DNA of 64,000 nt from Brienomyrus brachyistius (GCF_023856365.1 NC_064538.1:3179832-3243831), one strand, 5' to 3'. Shown: positions 1 to 13,078, counted from the first letter of the stretch. Made by a program: numbers and translations. The notes: a model not told the origin generated them from the sequence alone.

Positions 1-705
1 AGAATGTATAATCGTCTTACTCACAGAGCTAGGGGCTGGGATTTCAGCCAGCAGCCCTTAATCCATACGGCCGCAGCCCGTCCACCGAGTCCCTACGCCT
101 CTCCAAGTCACTTCCATATTACCTGATGTTCTACTTCAATTTACTTCAGTCTAGACAAGCAAGTGAATAACAAGGATCGGAACATTAGGGCTGTGACATC
201 AAACTGTACTCACACCAACATACCAAGGCCTTATGTGTTCATGTTCCTGGAAAAGTCAAGTGCCTTTCCAGGAAGCAAAAAACAATGCCTCTCTACTGGC
301 ACTACTCCCCCAACCCCCCGAGTCTGAATTGAGGCGCAGGGGACTCTTACAGGCAGACTGAGTATACACCTGTGCACTATACTCACTATTACTCACTACA
401 CCTTATTCAATGGTGAGGAGCATGTAGTGTTTTGTATAGAAATAAAAAATACATACATATACTTCATTTGTATATAAATTACACATTAAGGGTACCAGGT
501 AAAATCCTAGTGGATTTCTGCTGTTCCACACAAGACACAGTGTATAAAGAGGCAAAATTGTAATAGGCTTTGGACGAAAATGTCAGCTAAGCAAATAAAT
601 ATGAACGCCTACATCTGCGGAAGCTTCCAGAAGGCTAGAACCGTAAGCTATGTACCCTGCCAAAGTTAACAGCTAAAGCTAAAACGAATTGCCAAGCACT
701 GATAT

Positions 706-945
706 ATGTTTTTGCTGAATAAGATGAAAGGAAGTAAAAAAATGGCGGCTGTGTTAATTTGTTTGTGCTATGCTATATTTGGAACAAGTATCGCTAAAAT
801 TAACGAGGAATTGAAGCTGGATATTCTTGTCAGCAGTGGAAGGCAGAGAGAGAGTGGGAGAAAGAGAGACTTAAATGACAGATGGTTCAAGCACCTCCAC
901 ATGACTTGGCATATGAGGGCTAAAGAACATAAAAATTTCTTCTAA
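706..945 (+). CDS. Candidate short secreted peptide ORF (speculative)
   Basis: This single open frame of 79 residues has an internal Met followed by a layout typical of a signal peptide: a basic n-region (KGSKK), a hydrophobic core (AAVLICLCYAIFG), and a small-residue c-region TSIA that could be cleaved before Lys-Ile-Asn. The rest is very polar and contains GRKR, which is the form of a proprotein-convertase and amidation site. The frame ends with Phe-Phe and a TAA stop. I do not recognise the family. No splice partner or promoter was identified, and a frame of this length is expected by chance in AT-rich fish DNA. The call rests only on the arrangement of signal peptide plus dibasic site. 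Confidence 0.2.
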   Translation: MFLLNKMKGSKKMAAVLICLCYAIFGTSIAKINEELKLDILVSSGRQRESGRKRDLNDRWFKHLHMTWHMRAKEHKNFF

Positions 946-2639
946 ACATTGACAAGACTGCACATCCAAGCACATCGTATATAAATCTACATTAGAGCTT
1001 AAGGAAATGCATTTTTTTGGACTATATTTCAAATTTGACATCTACACGCCATTGTTTTATGTTTATACAATTTCTATTTATTTACGCGTTCGCCTTCTTA
1101 AATATAACCTATGTACTTTTAGGGTGATATTTAAGGACGCAGTCTGCTAGCACAGTCTGTTACCAAGATGGGACAATGCCAGAATGGTTAATATTCACCC
1201 TTTTCCCCCCATCGTGAGCACAGAGTGCCAGGAAGCATTAGGGAAAAGTATCCTGTAGGGAGAGGGGGAGGGCCGAACGGAAGTAGCTGTTTCCAAGAGA
1301 ACTGAAACTGAACGAAAGTCAGCTGGCAGTCAGCGTGAGTCACAGCTGTGTGCATGGAGCGGGGGGGGCGGGGAGGGGGGTCAGGCCACTCCTGGCGTGT
1401 GACGGGACAGACCACAGGCATGTATACACACACTCACTCACGCTTCCGGAGTCGGAGTCATATTCCGGGAAGCTTTCCCGATAATTCGGATCTGCTGCCC
1501 AGCAGGCAAAAAGCAACTCACAGAGAAGAATCTCCAATTCAATTATTCCATCGGCTTAAATAGCCCGACCTTTCCAGGCATAAAGATTAGAAGCATCCGT
1601 TTGGACTTGAACCTGTAAGCTCTTGCCTCATATTAAGCGAGGCAAGTGAGGAGCATTGACTCTCCTTGACTGCACCAGCATGTTCAGCCACCTGCATTAA
1701 TCTGCTGGTTCGAGACGGGGCACTGCCATGGACTGTGAGCAGAAGCACATGTACAGTCCACACCTGTGTTACCAAAATAAAAAGCATAACCAACACTTCA
1801 TCACGAATGAGGCGAGCGCCTGATTAGTGAGACTTTGTGAAGGATCTCAGAGAAGGTTTTGCTCCAGGTGCACGAACCCGTCGAAAGGAAGCTGGATGAT
1901 GTCACCTAAGGGAACTCATTCCCCTGCGTACATGCAGATGGTACGATCATAACAAGCACGTGTCCAGTGTGGAAAACTGTCACGACCAGAGAAGGAATAG
2001 TTTTTCACTGGACAATGAAGTACGGCAGCTGGGATGCACATTCTTGGTGTTACAGCCAGATATATTTGAAGACGTCCCATTAGTGAGGCAATGAGTTCAA
2101 GCATTTTAGGGTCCGTGAATTAGTCCGGATACACTTTTTTTGTTCAGATCTTTTCTTCTCAAAGAACTGATCTAGCTGTCTGGCTGAGAAATTAAGACAA
2201 ATTAGGCAAGCCCTGTCCCGTTCGTAGTTAACCTTCTTAAACAGTTCAAATGATGTTTCTGGGAACATGTGACATGAGTTGTAACTGTCCCATAACAAGA
2301 GCAGTACAGATAAAGGAAAAATGGAACGAATTCTCTGTGTGCATCTTGAACCTGAAAAGTTTACAGACAAAATTTGTATATGTATACATATGTCTTTCAA
2401 AGCTTACATAGTTTGTTCTGGAAATTGATTTAAATGACTAAAAGAGAACTTGACATACATTCTTTTAAAAGGATTCACTGGTGAGTTTATGTTCTTAAAA
2501 AAGGTAGTAATTAAGCATCTTCACATCATACCCAGAAAAACCTTTCCTACACGATATCGCTTAGACATCGCGTACCACTGTTTTGAGGAAGAGGCTGTTA
2601 CTTTGTGTAATTAAGACGGTTTCAGATAATCCGTGCCGA

Positions 2640-2860
2640 TTCAGCTGCGGCCTCTTCATGCCTCTACTCCTAGCTGCTCATTTGGGTAATTATTTTATCA
2701 GCAAGACACTTAGGACCTGTTTTATGTTGCTAATTAAAAGATACCTTTAAAGGAGCAGAACAGCAGCTTGCCGCTGGCGCGGGAATCTGCGCTACCCTTA
2801 CAGACGTTCATTAACATTGCACAGGAGCACGTAATTAACATCTAATGAGGTGTGAAACTG
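2640..2860. promoter_or_regulatory. Possible conserved non-coding element
   Basis: The block combines several homeodomain-type cores (GTAATTA, GCTAATTAA, GTAATTAAC) with a GC-rich centre and no simple repeat or transposon signature. Vertebrate developmental enhancers often look like this. There is no direct evidence of conservation or activity, and the target gene is unknown. A similar-looking block lies near 8800-8960. This is an impression from base composition and motif density only. Confidence 0.15.
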
Positions 2861-3599
2861 TCAGAAGAGAAGCTGGGGGACGATTAGAAGCTTTTTCATG
2901 ATTTACGGCATGGCGACTCAGGTAAATGGGTCGCTGTGCACAGCAGTGCCAGCCGACTGTTTCTTTAAAGTTTTCTGAGTGATAGACGCTAGCTGTGAGC
3001 ATGACGCCAAGGCGGACGTGCACTTATATAACATAGTATGCTGTAGTTAATATGTTAAATGATATTAGCACACAAAAAAGAACGTTCTAACATTATTTGC
3101 AAAGTATAGCTTGTACTAACTGTTTATACTTGTTACGTGCCTGATGTGTCCCCCTTAGGGGACCGATTAGAGCAAAAGTATGTCAAAATAATAATTTTTT
3201 TAAATTTTTAATAATTACTCCCCTCATTTGGAAAATCATCCTGCTTGTAATGTCTCATGAATGAACTGAAAGGGTTCTTTGTTAGCAAACGCAATCTATT
3301 ATTTATTACCCTATTAAGTTTTTTTTTTTAAAAAAAAAGGGGGGAGAGAAAATGTAGGTAACATTAGTCAATAAGCAATTCAGCGGGAACTGGATTCAGC
3401 CTCGACACACTGAGGCCTCGGGGCGAAAACTGACAAAGGCTATTTTAAGTCATCCATGTTTTCTTTGTTCTGACTTTGCTTAACCGCAAACCATCTCTCA
3501 GGGCTGCTGTCGGGGTAGAGGGCTGGTTTAAAGGCTGACGTGTCTGTGCCACACTTCCCCTCCGCCGTGCGGCTGGCAGGCCGTGGGTGTTGCCCGCAG

Positions 3600-3635
3600 C
3601 CCCGCGCTCTTCTCCCCATGGAGAGACGGTGTCAG
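3600..3635 (+). CDS. Possible small exon upstream of the orphan terminal exon
   Basis: A 36-base segment lies between GCCCGCAG and GTGAGG, in the most GC-rich part of the left arm. It reads in phase 0 and contains an ATG at 3618 (Met-Glu-Arg-Arg-Cys-Gln). It could join in phase to the candidate exon at 4459. The pyrimidine tract before it is modest and no protein similarity was recognised. Confidence 0.12.
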
Positions 3636-3790
3636 GTGAGGCCAGCCTGTCCACACAGAGAGCTTGTTGTGGCAGGTGTGCGATCTCCGTCGGCTGAGTC
3701 ATTTAGAAATGCGCTTGGAGTCAAAGCAGCTCTACCTGAGCACCTGCTGTCCTGCAGCTCACCGCAGCTTAGTAAACCCCTGGCCATGTG

Positions 3791-3792
<2 letters not shown>

Positions 3793-3821
<29 letters not shown>
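3793..3821. repeat. (AC)n microsatellite
   Basis: About 14 uninterrupted AC dinucleotides. Confidence 0.95.
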
Positions 3822-3823
<2 letters not shown>

Positions 3824-4458
3824 TAAATGCACGTAACCACAATCAGCCATAAATGCTACGAACAGTGTTTTATGTGAAAAGAAATTTAGATTTTTCTTAT
3901 TGTGAGGTGGTAAGCTACGCACATCCAGTAAAGAATTTGAGTATTTTTAAGTGACCCTCCACCCCCCCCCCCCCATTTATTTTTTCACAGTAACATGCAG
4001 GGATTCCAAAGGGACCCAGCAATGGCACTGATTTGACATGTTCCCTCCCATTCTTGTTTTTAACTCGTCGTTTCCAAATATCCAAAATCGCTGGCAAATT
4101 GAGCTCTTCTGATGTTCTTGATTACCATAGCGATCCACATTATAACAATCTGAGAGTAACCGTACCTTTCATTCAAACACCCGTCGTGTAAGCAAACTGC
4201 CACACCAGCAGTCACGGTGTAGAAAATTACTGTTACATTATCGTTAACTAATGGATGTTAAGGCAGCCCGATCACAGCATCTGATCTAACAGACTTCCAA
4301 CGTGAACGTGACTTGGTGCTGAACTAGATGTACATCCCAGTCTTGCCGTTGGCTGTTTCCACCTCCCTTTCCGTTCTTTGTCAGTACGTACTTTGTTTTA
4401 CCTTCTTGTTTAATCTCCTTCTGCTACAGTATTCACCGGCTTCCTCTCCTCCCCTCAG

Positions 4459-4539
4459 GCACAGCTCAAGAAAATGATTGAAAAGGCACAATACGTTGTC
4501 AAGGAAGCACTTAAGAAGAATTCCTACACGTTCCTATAG
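4459..4539 (+). CDS. Candidate orphan terminal exon
   Basis: A strong acceptor (a pyrimidine run of about 16 bases ending in CCCCTCAG) is followed directly by 26 open codons and a TAG. The peptide is lysine-rich and helical-looking (AQLKKMIEKAQYVVKEALKK, then Asn-Ser-Tyr-Thr-Phe-Leu), like the amphipathic C-terminus of a real protein. I do not recognise the protein. Upstream exons would lie to the left; a possible one is at 3600-3635, and others may be outside the window. It may also be a chance acceptor before a short frame. RNA-seq junctions ending at 4459 would decide it. Confidence 0.28.
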   Translation, partial: AQLKKMIEKAQYVVKEALKKNSYTFL

Positions 4540-5420
4540 CAAGGTTCAAAATAGCAAATGATTTGTATTCATGGGGATTTGAGACAGCACACATGTGCCC
4601 ACATCCGGATGACTACTACGTTATGTGCTGTGTGAATATTACGTGAAACATCTCTCGTAATTACGCCCATTGTGTCTCCGACATTATATTTAGGTTGGAG
4701 CCTCATGGAATCCATTAATGAAAATATGTCTGGCTTCAACTGTTGTAATTGTAATTTAACACGTAGAGAAGTAATCTTACATACTGGTGCAGTTGGGCGA
4801 TGAGTGTTCGGGATCTGATGAACCCGTCAATCGGATTTTCAACGTATTTTTAACGTGACGGCATTCTGAAAAAAATATGATGGCGTGGAATCAAAATTTG
4901 AGGGAAAAGATGGCAGTGATGAAATATGTTTCTGGGCTCTTTCAATGAGGATGGTGGCGTAGGACATGTGATAGATACTGTCAATAGAAAGAATAATGAA
5001 AGGCAGCGGCTGGCAGTTGTCCAGCCGTTGGGGGCAGGGGACTGAGATCAAGCAGCAGGGTCAAAAAACAGGGTCCTGCAGCCACGTGGCTGAATTCTCT
5101 AGGCACCGTTCCAGGCTGGTTGTCTTTGATTTGCTGGAGTGTTACATTGTAACCTGTCAGTTAATTATAATTTACATTTTAATTGTTTAATATGCATCAC
5201 ACACACGGATGGGCCTTACGCCCTGTGCAGGCTCACCACAGTCCTGTCCTGGATAAGCGATTCTAACAGAATGTATCCTTACTGAGAAAATGAGAACTAG
5301 AGACTGGAAAAATTAATAAAACTTTTAAGGTTAATTAAAGAATGTATCTGATGGCACAAGGCTGAAAAAGTATATGGCTCGAAATATGACGTCATGCTTT
5401 CATTTCATTCATGATTAAAG

Positions 5421-5422
<2 letters not shown>

Positions 5423-5504
<82 letters not shown>
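5423..5504. repeat. Compound (AT)n(AC)n microsatellite
   Basis: About 31 AT units (5423-5484) run directly into about 10 AC units (5485-5504). Confidence 0.97.
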
Positions 5505-6783
5505 TACATGGGTGGCATCCCTGGATTGGAGGTGGAAAGGGTGGCCCTGGCACTGGGTAGCAGAACGACGTGGGCAGGATGTGTTTCACTGCTCCGCTGT
5601 TCATACCGGGCGTTAATCCTTTCCTCTTTTCGATGGCGGCAATTATGTGAGTCATATGGAAAAAAGCTTTTCAGGGTAAGTATAAATATGCACTACGTTG
5701 TGTGGGAGACAATGACTCAGGAGCGGGTCAGCGGCAGAACGCAGCGACTGCATGAGTCCACCTATTATTACCTGCTGTGTGTAAGGCAGCCCACTCCGCC
5801 CGCCTTGCTGTGTTTACCCCGACATCGGCTCCGCAGCACATGAATCAAGGGGTCTGTGTGAAGAGGGAAACCAAGAGCGTCTGGTTATTAAGTGTCCGAC
5901 TTGAGAGTAGAAGCCACAGATTAAGGGTAAAAAACAAGTGGGGTGTTGGTGAGAGGCTGCCCTGTCAAAACACAGATTTGGCTACAGAACGTTCCGGAAG
6001 GCTGGGGCTTACTCGGATATGCGAGGGACGCTGCGGCTGTAACCGCATAGCGGGCGAAACACACAGCTGCAGGTCAGTAGCACCACACCGGGGTCTGTGC
6101 CCACGTTTCAGGGGAGTCCTGTATAAGTGCTGCGGGAGCCCCATGCTGAGCCGTGACAGATGGGCCTCTTACAGCAGACTGACCTGGTAGAATTCCACTG
6201 CCCTAATGCACTCTGTCTGCCCACATCCTTGGCTCTGCAACGTGGCAACAGCTGCTTCTCACTCTTTTAAAGAGGCCACTAACTGCCCGGGCATTTTCTC
6301 CCCAGGTGCTCCGATATTCCGCTGTTTCATTTTCATGTGAGCGTTTAAATTATTATTACTGTTTTAAAGAAGCAACGTCTAAATCAAAACAGTGTTCTGG
6401 GAAAGAGAACATCTACTGCCGGTGGAAATGGGCGTTTTCATCTCCACAGTGTAAACCCCTTCCATAGGTATCAGTGAGATACATTGTTTCAGTTTTATAT
6501 ATTTTACATTTCTGGGTTTCCTACTTGACAGTTTTTCTCCAGTCATTTAAATCCATGTAAACAAAGGTTTCGGATGTGAATGTAAGCCTTTTACTACAGT
6601 ATGATAATAATCCCATTTTCAAATGGCTGCGATTCAAGGTTAAGGGCAGACAGTGTATACTAATTTATTAGCAACACAAAACTTAAAAGATGACAGTGAA
6701 ATGGGTAGTAGGGGAGGAATGTTCCGGAATACATAATGGCAGTAGGTGAAGAGGCCTTGTGAACTATCTACAGAGTTTTAAAA

Positions 6784-6870
6784 CAAGAATCCATCCATCC
6801 ATCCATCTTCTAACCACTTATCCTGGGCAAGGTTGTGTGTGTGTGGGGGGGGTGGAGTCTATCCCAGTCG
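6784..6870 (-). repeat. Fragment of common teleost repeat (CCATCCAT tail end)
   Basis: Tandem CCAT units are followed by 'cttctaaccacttatcctgg' and a truncated body. This is the reverse complement of the 3' end of the element that is complete at 29305-29654. Confidence 0.7.
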
Positions 6871-7298
6871 GTTTATTTTTAAGGAAGAGGATAAAGTAAC
6901 AAGTGTTATTATAAACTAGAAGCACACTAAGAAAGCCCTCGGTTACCTGACACTTTAAACAAGCACACCTTACAGCTTTTACGCAGCCATTTATACAGCA
7001 TCTTAATAGAGCAATCCTACTTTGCTCAAGGGTACAACAGAAATATTCCTTCTGAGAACTGGGCCTGTCACTTTCAGTTACGCCCTTAAACATCGCCATC
7101 GCCTCCGAAGGCGATGTGCTGGTGGTGACGCGTGTTTGGACAGATGAGGTCTTATATGGAACTGATGGTGCCTTGCGCAAAGGACGAGGCAGTGAGGCAG
7201 TGAGGTGGCACAGACAGTCACATTTACAGGAACAAAGCCATAACAAACCCGCCCCTTTCCAGCCAAGGCACATAGCACGTACATTAAGGTTTAAACCA

Positions 7299-7480
7299 TT
7301 GGTGAGTGGCTCTGTGGGAACGCACTGATCAGAAGGTCACCGGTTCTAATCCCAGAGTTTGCACACTGATTTCACCGTTAGACCTTTGAACAAGGCCCTT
7401 AACCCCTAATTTTTGACCCTGTTTTCAATTGTACATCACGTTGCAAAACAATGTCTTAAATAGATTGTAAACTTTGTATG
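7299..7480 (+). mobile_element. tRNA-derived SINE, family A
   Basis: The head resembles a tRNA and has a B-box-like word (GGTTCTAATCC) after 'gatcagaaggtcacc'. It is followed by the shared body 'acaaggcccttaacccc'. Related copies lie at about 31945-32140, 33061-33172 (minus) and 63757-63945. Confidence 0.6.
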
Positions 7481-10400
7481 CAGTACTGTCCAAAAGTCTT
7501 AGGCAGTCAATGGAAATGTTTGAGGCTATTTATCTGGGTAGTCAGTGAATGTATGTGTGTGTGTGTCTGTATAAGTAAAACAAAATGTAACATTATAACA
7601 TATGCAAATTAATAGTAATACATTAAAAACAAACAAAAAAAGTTACTGATATCTAGTTGGACGGCTAGATGAACATCGCTTCAGTTCCTCTCTCCTGGGG
7701 GCAGCTCCATTCAATCTATTACTTAAATTTCACCACCAACTCACTTAGGTAACTAATTATATTAGTTTAAGTCAACAAAGCTTTGATTTTCCAAATGAGG
7801 TGAGCTAATAATTGAGTCAAAAAATATATGGGTGTATTGAACAGTTGCTTGAAATACTGGGATCACTTTAAGTGTGGTTTTGAAATGCTTGCACTTTTGC
7901 AGACAAATCGTAGTTTTATACCAGCATGAATAAGATCATTTAAACATCATGTCCTTTAACTGCTTAAGGCTTTTGCACAGTAATGCATATACATACTGTA
8001 TATAACATGCATTGAGACTCCTTTGTCCATATTGTATGGAAGGGGGAGGGTGTTTTCCAGAAAGTTTGGGAGCTTTTCAGCTGAGATGAGTCTCTCATCG
8101 CCGCCCCCACCCCCGTCCAGGTGGGAAGCTCTCAGCTTTCACCTGCCTGCACACACCTTCCTTCCGTCATTTTACTGGGGCTCGTCACGGAACGGCTGGC
8201 GTTGGACCAACCTTATCAGCAATGAATCTGTCCCATTTATACATAACAGCAAAACAATTTGGCTCTGCTGGCTGCTGATGAGCTCCTCGCTGTTTGTTAT
8301 CCGCTTCCCCTCTGTATAAAAACGTGACATTTGCATGTCTTTGCACTGGCTTGGGCAACATGGTCTGCATTAAATACAAAAAACCACAGAGCCTGAAACA
8401 GCGGTCAAAATATTCCCTCATCCAGCCGCGTTTATTCACTCCTGTTTGTTCCATTCTCCCTTTACCTCTAATCAAGAACAGCCTGCGTTTTTATTTTGAA
8501 CTCGAATCGATCTTAATGCATCATTCCATTGTTTTCACATGGTATGTATTACGTGTAATTTCATTATAGTCTAAATTACAGAATTTTTCTCATGTCTGTT
8601 TTTTTCCAGGCTCAAAGGCCCTTTAGGACCCAAATGTATTTTCTCCTTCTTCTTCCTCCCTTATTTCTTTCTTTTTCTTGTCTTTTCTTTCGCTCTGCTG
8701 AGAGATGCAGACAGCGTTTCTGTATCACCCTCCTCGCCGGTACATCCACTTCAGGGCTTATTTTTAGGCAGCGGCTCAGGGTTCTGCTTGTTGCCCTGGA
8801 GCTAATAAAATATAATTACAGCACACGCAGCTGCCAAGCCCAGCTCTCAACACTCGCACGCCCCCGACATCTCGGCACATTTGCAGAAGCGGCAGTGAAC
8901 GTACAAGTCGGGTCAATAGCCGCCTCCTGAATTTATTTACTAGACACGACAGTCAGCGGACCAGCCGGTCGTAAATGGCACGTTCTGAACATTTTGTAGC
9001 TTTGATAAAAGGGTACTGGGCCGTAAGGAAGAGATGACAGCATCCCCTGCTTAACGCAGCTGTACTTCCCGGGGTTCTTGCTCAATTCCTAAACATCCCA
9101 TGTTCGGTCATGAAGGTTTCAGGTTCCTTTTGTATCTCTTGTCCAATCGGTTGGCAAATGAGGTTTAAAAAGCAGGCTTCAGTTTGGACAACCTGGGGTC
9201 CACAGGCCATTCTGTTATTGCGGTTTCTGTGGCTGGGAGGACCTGGGTTTCGCGTGCCCATGCATAAACGCCTTGTTATTCCCGCATCACTATTGAGTCT
9301 CCTCCTGAGTTTTCTTTTGTGTATTTCTTTATTCCTCATCTTGCTCTCCCTTTTTGAGATCCTCTTCCTCGATCATTGCAGGAGCTCTTACGTCCAAAAA
9401 TAAAATCACATGACCCTGCTGCAAAGGAAGCACACCTGAGTTCCTTCATAACCAAATTGGAATGACGCGTGGAATTCAGACTACTAGGGAACGGAGGTGG
9501 AATCACGCTCGATTGGTTCTGCCATCTGCACTTATATAGCAGCTGATTGGGCAACAATAAGACGATGAACCATCACTCTCACGAAACATAATTATTTGAT
9601 GGTTTTTTTTTTTTAAGCTTCAAACGAGTCACATGACCACCCATGAGTTTTCCAAGTGTCACTGTGTTGTTAGAAATTGCCCTAAATAGCCCTAAAGTGC
9701 CCACACGTGATGTTGGCTTACTCTCCGCTTTGTCAGTCCGCATGCGGCTGGGGAGCGGCTAGGCTATGGGGCTGGAGGTACCGGATCTCCCAGTCAGTTT
9801 TCAGTTCATTTCTCTCACTTCTGAAGCTGTCACTCTCAGAGCAGCCTTAGCTCGATTCAGTGCCCCCCCCCCCACCCCCCACCCGGCAGGGGGCTAAAAT
9901 TCCAAGGGTTTCCGTGCAGAGCGAGTGCGTGTGTGTTCTCTTGAAATTACATGCAGGCCAAAAAAATAAGCCGGTGCTCCATCACTAACCTCCCTGAGAA
10001 CAAGCGTTACTGCTGTTATAAATTCCCTGACAGACATGAAGCAGGAGACTCAAGGCTACATTCACAGGGCTTCCCTTGGGATTTGAACCTGCAACATTAG
10101 GGTGCAGAGATCCCTTTTAAGACTAGTAGGCACTTTCGGCCAGGCTGCATGCAGCGAGGCCCCATGTGGGCTGCCCCCTTTGAGGAACCTGTTCTCAACT
10201 GGCAGCCAGGAGAACAGGTTTGGTCACCGAAGCCACCAGCTCATATGCAGAATTTTTTCCGACACGGCTCAAAATAAAGTAAACAGAGCGTCCGTCCTCT
10301 GTCACCCGCAGCGGCAGGTCGTCTGGCAGGAACAGAATGCTGAGTCAGAGAGACATGCTGGTTCCCAGGTCAGCTGCAAGGGTGCTGATATAGGACCTCC

Positions 10401-12516
10401 GAGGGAAGTTCTTATCCTGCATTAAATCAGCAGTGAATCTTACTCTAGGGAAGAGCAGATATTGCACATCGGACTCATCGTAAGTCACGTGGAATAAGGA
10501 CATCCACTAAATCTGGTGAAATGAAACAGGACACGTTATCTATAAAACGCATAAGAGCGGTACAGAGTAGTAAATGATGTAGTACTTCTGACCGCATGGA
10601 AACTAGTGACTAACCCCATCTCAAGTAGCAGCCAGCCTGGATTTCAGTATTGCACAGCTCACTTGGCTTTTTTTTCGGTGCTGGCTGGAGGTGGGGGGGG
10701 GCAGTTAATAATTTGTCAGTGGTCGTGGCCTATCTGGCCAGAGCTCCGACAATGGGTCCAGTGTTCCCTGCGGTCAGTGATGCAGATTAATGTGGGTTTG
10801 ATAGAAACTCAGACCTGCTTCAGACATTCTTAGGCGCTGGAGAAGGGAAGGGGGAGGGAATGGGGAGGGGGGAATACTAATCTTATTTCTTGAGGATAGC
10901 CTGGAGAAATCTGAACATGCCTGGCCCTGCCATGGTCCAGGGAGGCGTGTTATATAACCTGCTCTGCATGAAGGCACCTCAGCCGTCCACTGACACCAGG
11001 AATTCATCATCGCACACATGCACACAGGAGCACGATACTGCGAACATTTCCTGCAGATATTAGTAAACCCGTAGTATACGGCACTGCCATAAACACGCAG
11101 CAACATTCACACAGCTCTTCGGGAAAAAATTGCATTTGATCCATTAAATGAGGATGACTTGAAAGAAGATATCTCTATGATAGACAATAAATGTTTGGTA
11201 AGTGTACAGAAAAGTACATACCTTTGCGTATTAAACGTCTTCTTGTTTCATTTGGCCTGATTAATAATAATTACAGATGCTGTCACCTTTCTTTGTGTCC
11301 ATATTAAGAGCAGTAGGACATATAAGTTTGTGAGCTGAGTTTTGTAGTGGAAGGGGACTTTCCTCAGGCGTATCTTCTTATCTTTCATAAAAGCAGGCAC
11401 ACTCACTCAGTTATCGGTTGTCCAAACATGTCCTGACTATGATGTGTACACTGAGATCATTGTCTTTGGGGGCTGGGGGGGCTCTGAGAGGGAGAATAAC
11501 CTTTGAACTCTACCGTCAACCCAGTGTGTACTTTCTCTCAGTCAGGACTTGAACTGATCTGCCGAAAAACATCTGCCGTAGATTTGAATGAAACGTAGAA
11601 CGAAATCTTGAGAAGTCTTTAAGACTTCCATTACGCAGTAGTTTCAGGGATCATAATATTTATAAAATGGCAAATAATGTACATTCGCTGAGCCTGATGA
11701 TGCAAGCATTCTAATTAAATACTACTGTCGGACAGGATTCATAATGTGACGGATTTTATGCATATCATAAACATACATAACTTGGACTCTTTGAAGTAGG
11801 TAGTAATATGACATAATGTCTCACTTTCAAGTGCCTCATTGCAAAGAGGTCTGATTATATTGCATAGGGAGTTACTACAGAAAGACTATAATCCACGGCG
11901 TGCAGAATATCGATGTCGGGATATTTTGGGATATTTTTTCACTACATTCAAACACAGTTCAAAGTGCTTAAGAAAGTGGCACTTGGGCTCCCAGGACTGG
12001 ATTACCCAAATTTTCACTTGGGTGAGTCACCTACTGATAAATCTTTATTTAATTGAATAGAAACTTAAGCCAGAAAGAAATCTCTACTGGCCTGTGAAAC
12101 AAACAGTTTTCTTAAAAGATTCTTTGTCATTCTGAGACATATTTGCCAGTTCAGAATTTAAAGCTGAATTTACATCCAAACTGAGTGTTCCGTGTTCATG
12201 TTAAATTTATTTTTGTTAACACCACTTAAATGCACCTTATTAAGCAAAGAATCTCAAGCTCCACTCCCCCCCCCCCCAGAATTTTGACCAGGATAAGCAG
12301 TAGGAGAATGGACAGATAATCTTGGTTTTATTGCTCATTCTCTCTGATCTGTATTTAGTGTTTTGAGGAAGGTTGGAGACGTCTAGTTCATTCAGAATGT
12401 GGGCTTGCATGGAGGTGGCTGAACATGAGATGTCTGTAACTGTGAACTACCCACTTTCCTGCTAGTAGATAGCTTAGGTCATAATGAAACATCTTTTGCC
12501 ATCTTGCTCATCTTGC

Positions 12517-13078
12517 TCCTGCCGCCCCCTGGAATATGGGCTCCCCCTTTGGGTCTGGTTAGGGTCATGGCTTCCTCTGCTGCCCCCTGGAGGATGGGCT
12601 CCCCCTTTGGGTCTGGTTAGGGTCATGGCTTCCTCTGCTGCCCCCTGGAGGATGGGCTCCCCCTTTGGGTCTGGTTAGGGTCATGGCTTCCTCTGCTGCC
12701 CCCTGGAGGATGGGCTCCCCCTTTGGGTCTGGTTAGGGTCATGGCTTCCTCTGCTGCCCCCTGGAGGATGGGCTCCCCCTTTGGGTCTGGTTAGGGTCAT
12801 GGCTTCCTCTGCCGCCCCCTGGAGGATGGGCCCCCCTTTGGGTCTGGTTAGGGTTAGGAATTCCTCTGCTGCCCACTGGAGGATGGGCTCCCCCTTTGGG
12901 TCTGGTTAGGGTTAGGACTTCCTCTGCTGCCCGCTGGAGGATGGGCTCCCCCTTTGGGTCTGGTTAGGGTTAGGAATTCCTCTGCTGCCCACTGGAGGAT
13001 GGGCTCCCCCTTTGGGTCTGGTTAGGGTTAGGACTTCCTCTGCTGCCCGCTGGAGGATGGGCTCCCCCTTTGGGTCTG
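12517..13078. repeat. 58-bp minisatellite, about 9-10 copies
   Basis: A unit beginning CTCCCCCTTTGGGTCTGG repeats every 58 bases (for example 12541, 12599, 12657, 12715, 12773). The left copies carry 'agggtcatggcttcctctgc'. The right copies carry 'agggttaggaattcc' or 'agggttaggacttcc', and these two variants alternate. Open frames through the array are a by-product of its regularity and should not be called genes. Confidence 0.95.

Larger units (their letters stand above)
1..3590. other. Left edge, no supported gene
   Basis: No splice-consistent multi-exon gene could be assembled on either strand. The stretch is AT-rich single-copy-looking sequence. It contains a signal-peptide-like short ORF at 706-945 and a block at about 2640-2860 rich in homeodomain-type TAATTA words; both are listed separately. 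A purine run lies near 3320-3352. A long gene could still have an intron here, because introns cannot be recognised without their exons. Confidence 0.4.
4540..12480. other. Intergenic or intronic stretch without supported genes
   Basis: Open frames here are short and lack splice context or family similarity. The recognisable contents are an (AT)n(AC)n microsatellite at 5423-5504, a SINE-tail fragment at about 6784-6870, a tRNA-derived SINE at about 7299-7480, and C- and G-rich runs near 9861 and 10690. The rest looks like ordinary fish non-coding DNA. Confidence 0.45.

Noticed and set aside
5392..5655. An open frame with alternating Tyr-Ile and Cys-Val runs
   Set aside because: It crosses the (AT)n(AC)n microsatellite and has no domain.
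6784..6870. Short CCAT tandem units considered as a CRISPR-like or independent repeat array
   Set aside because: They are the tail of a dispersed fish retroelement, and nothing in this eukaryotic window suggests a CRISPR locus.
7270..7330. B-box-containing sequences considered as true tRNA genes
   Set aside because: They lack a complete cloverleaf and continue into shared SINE bodies found at several places in the window.
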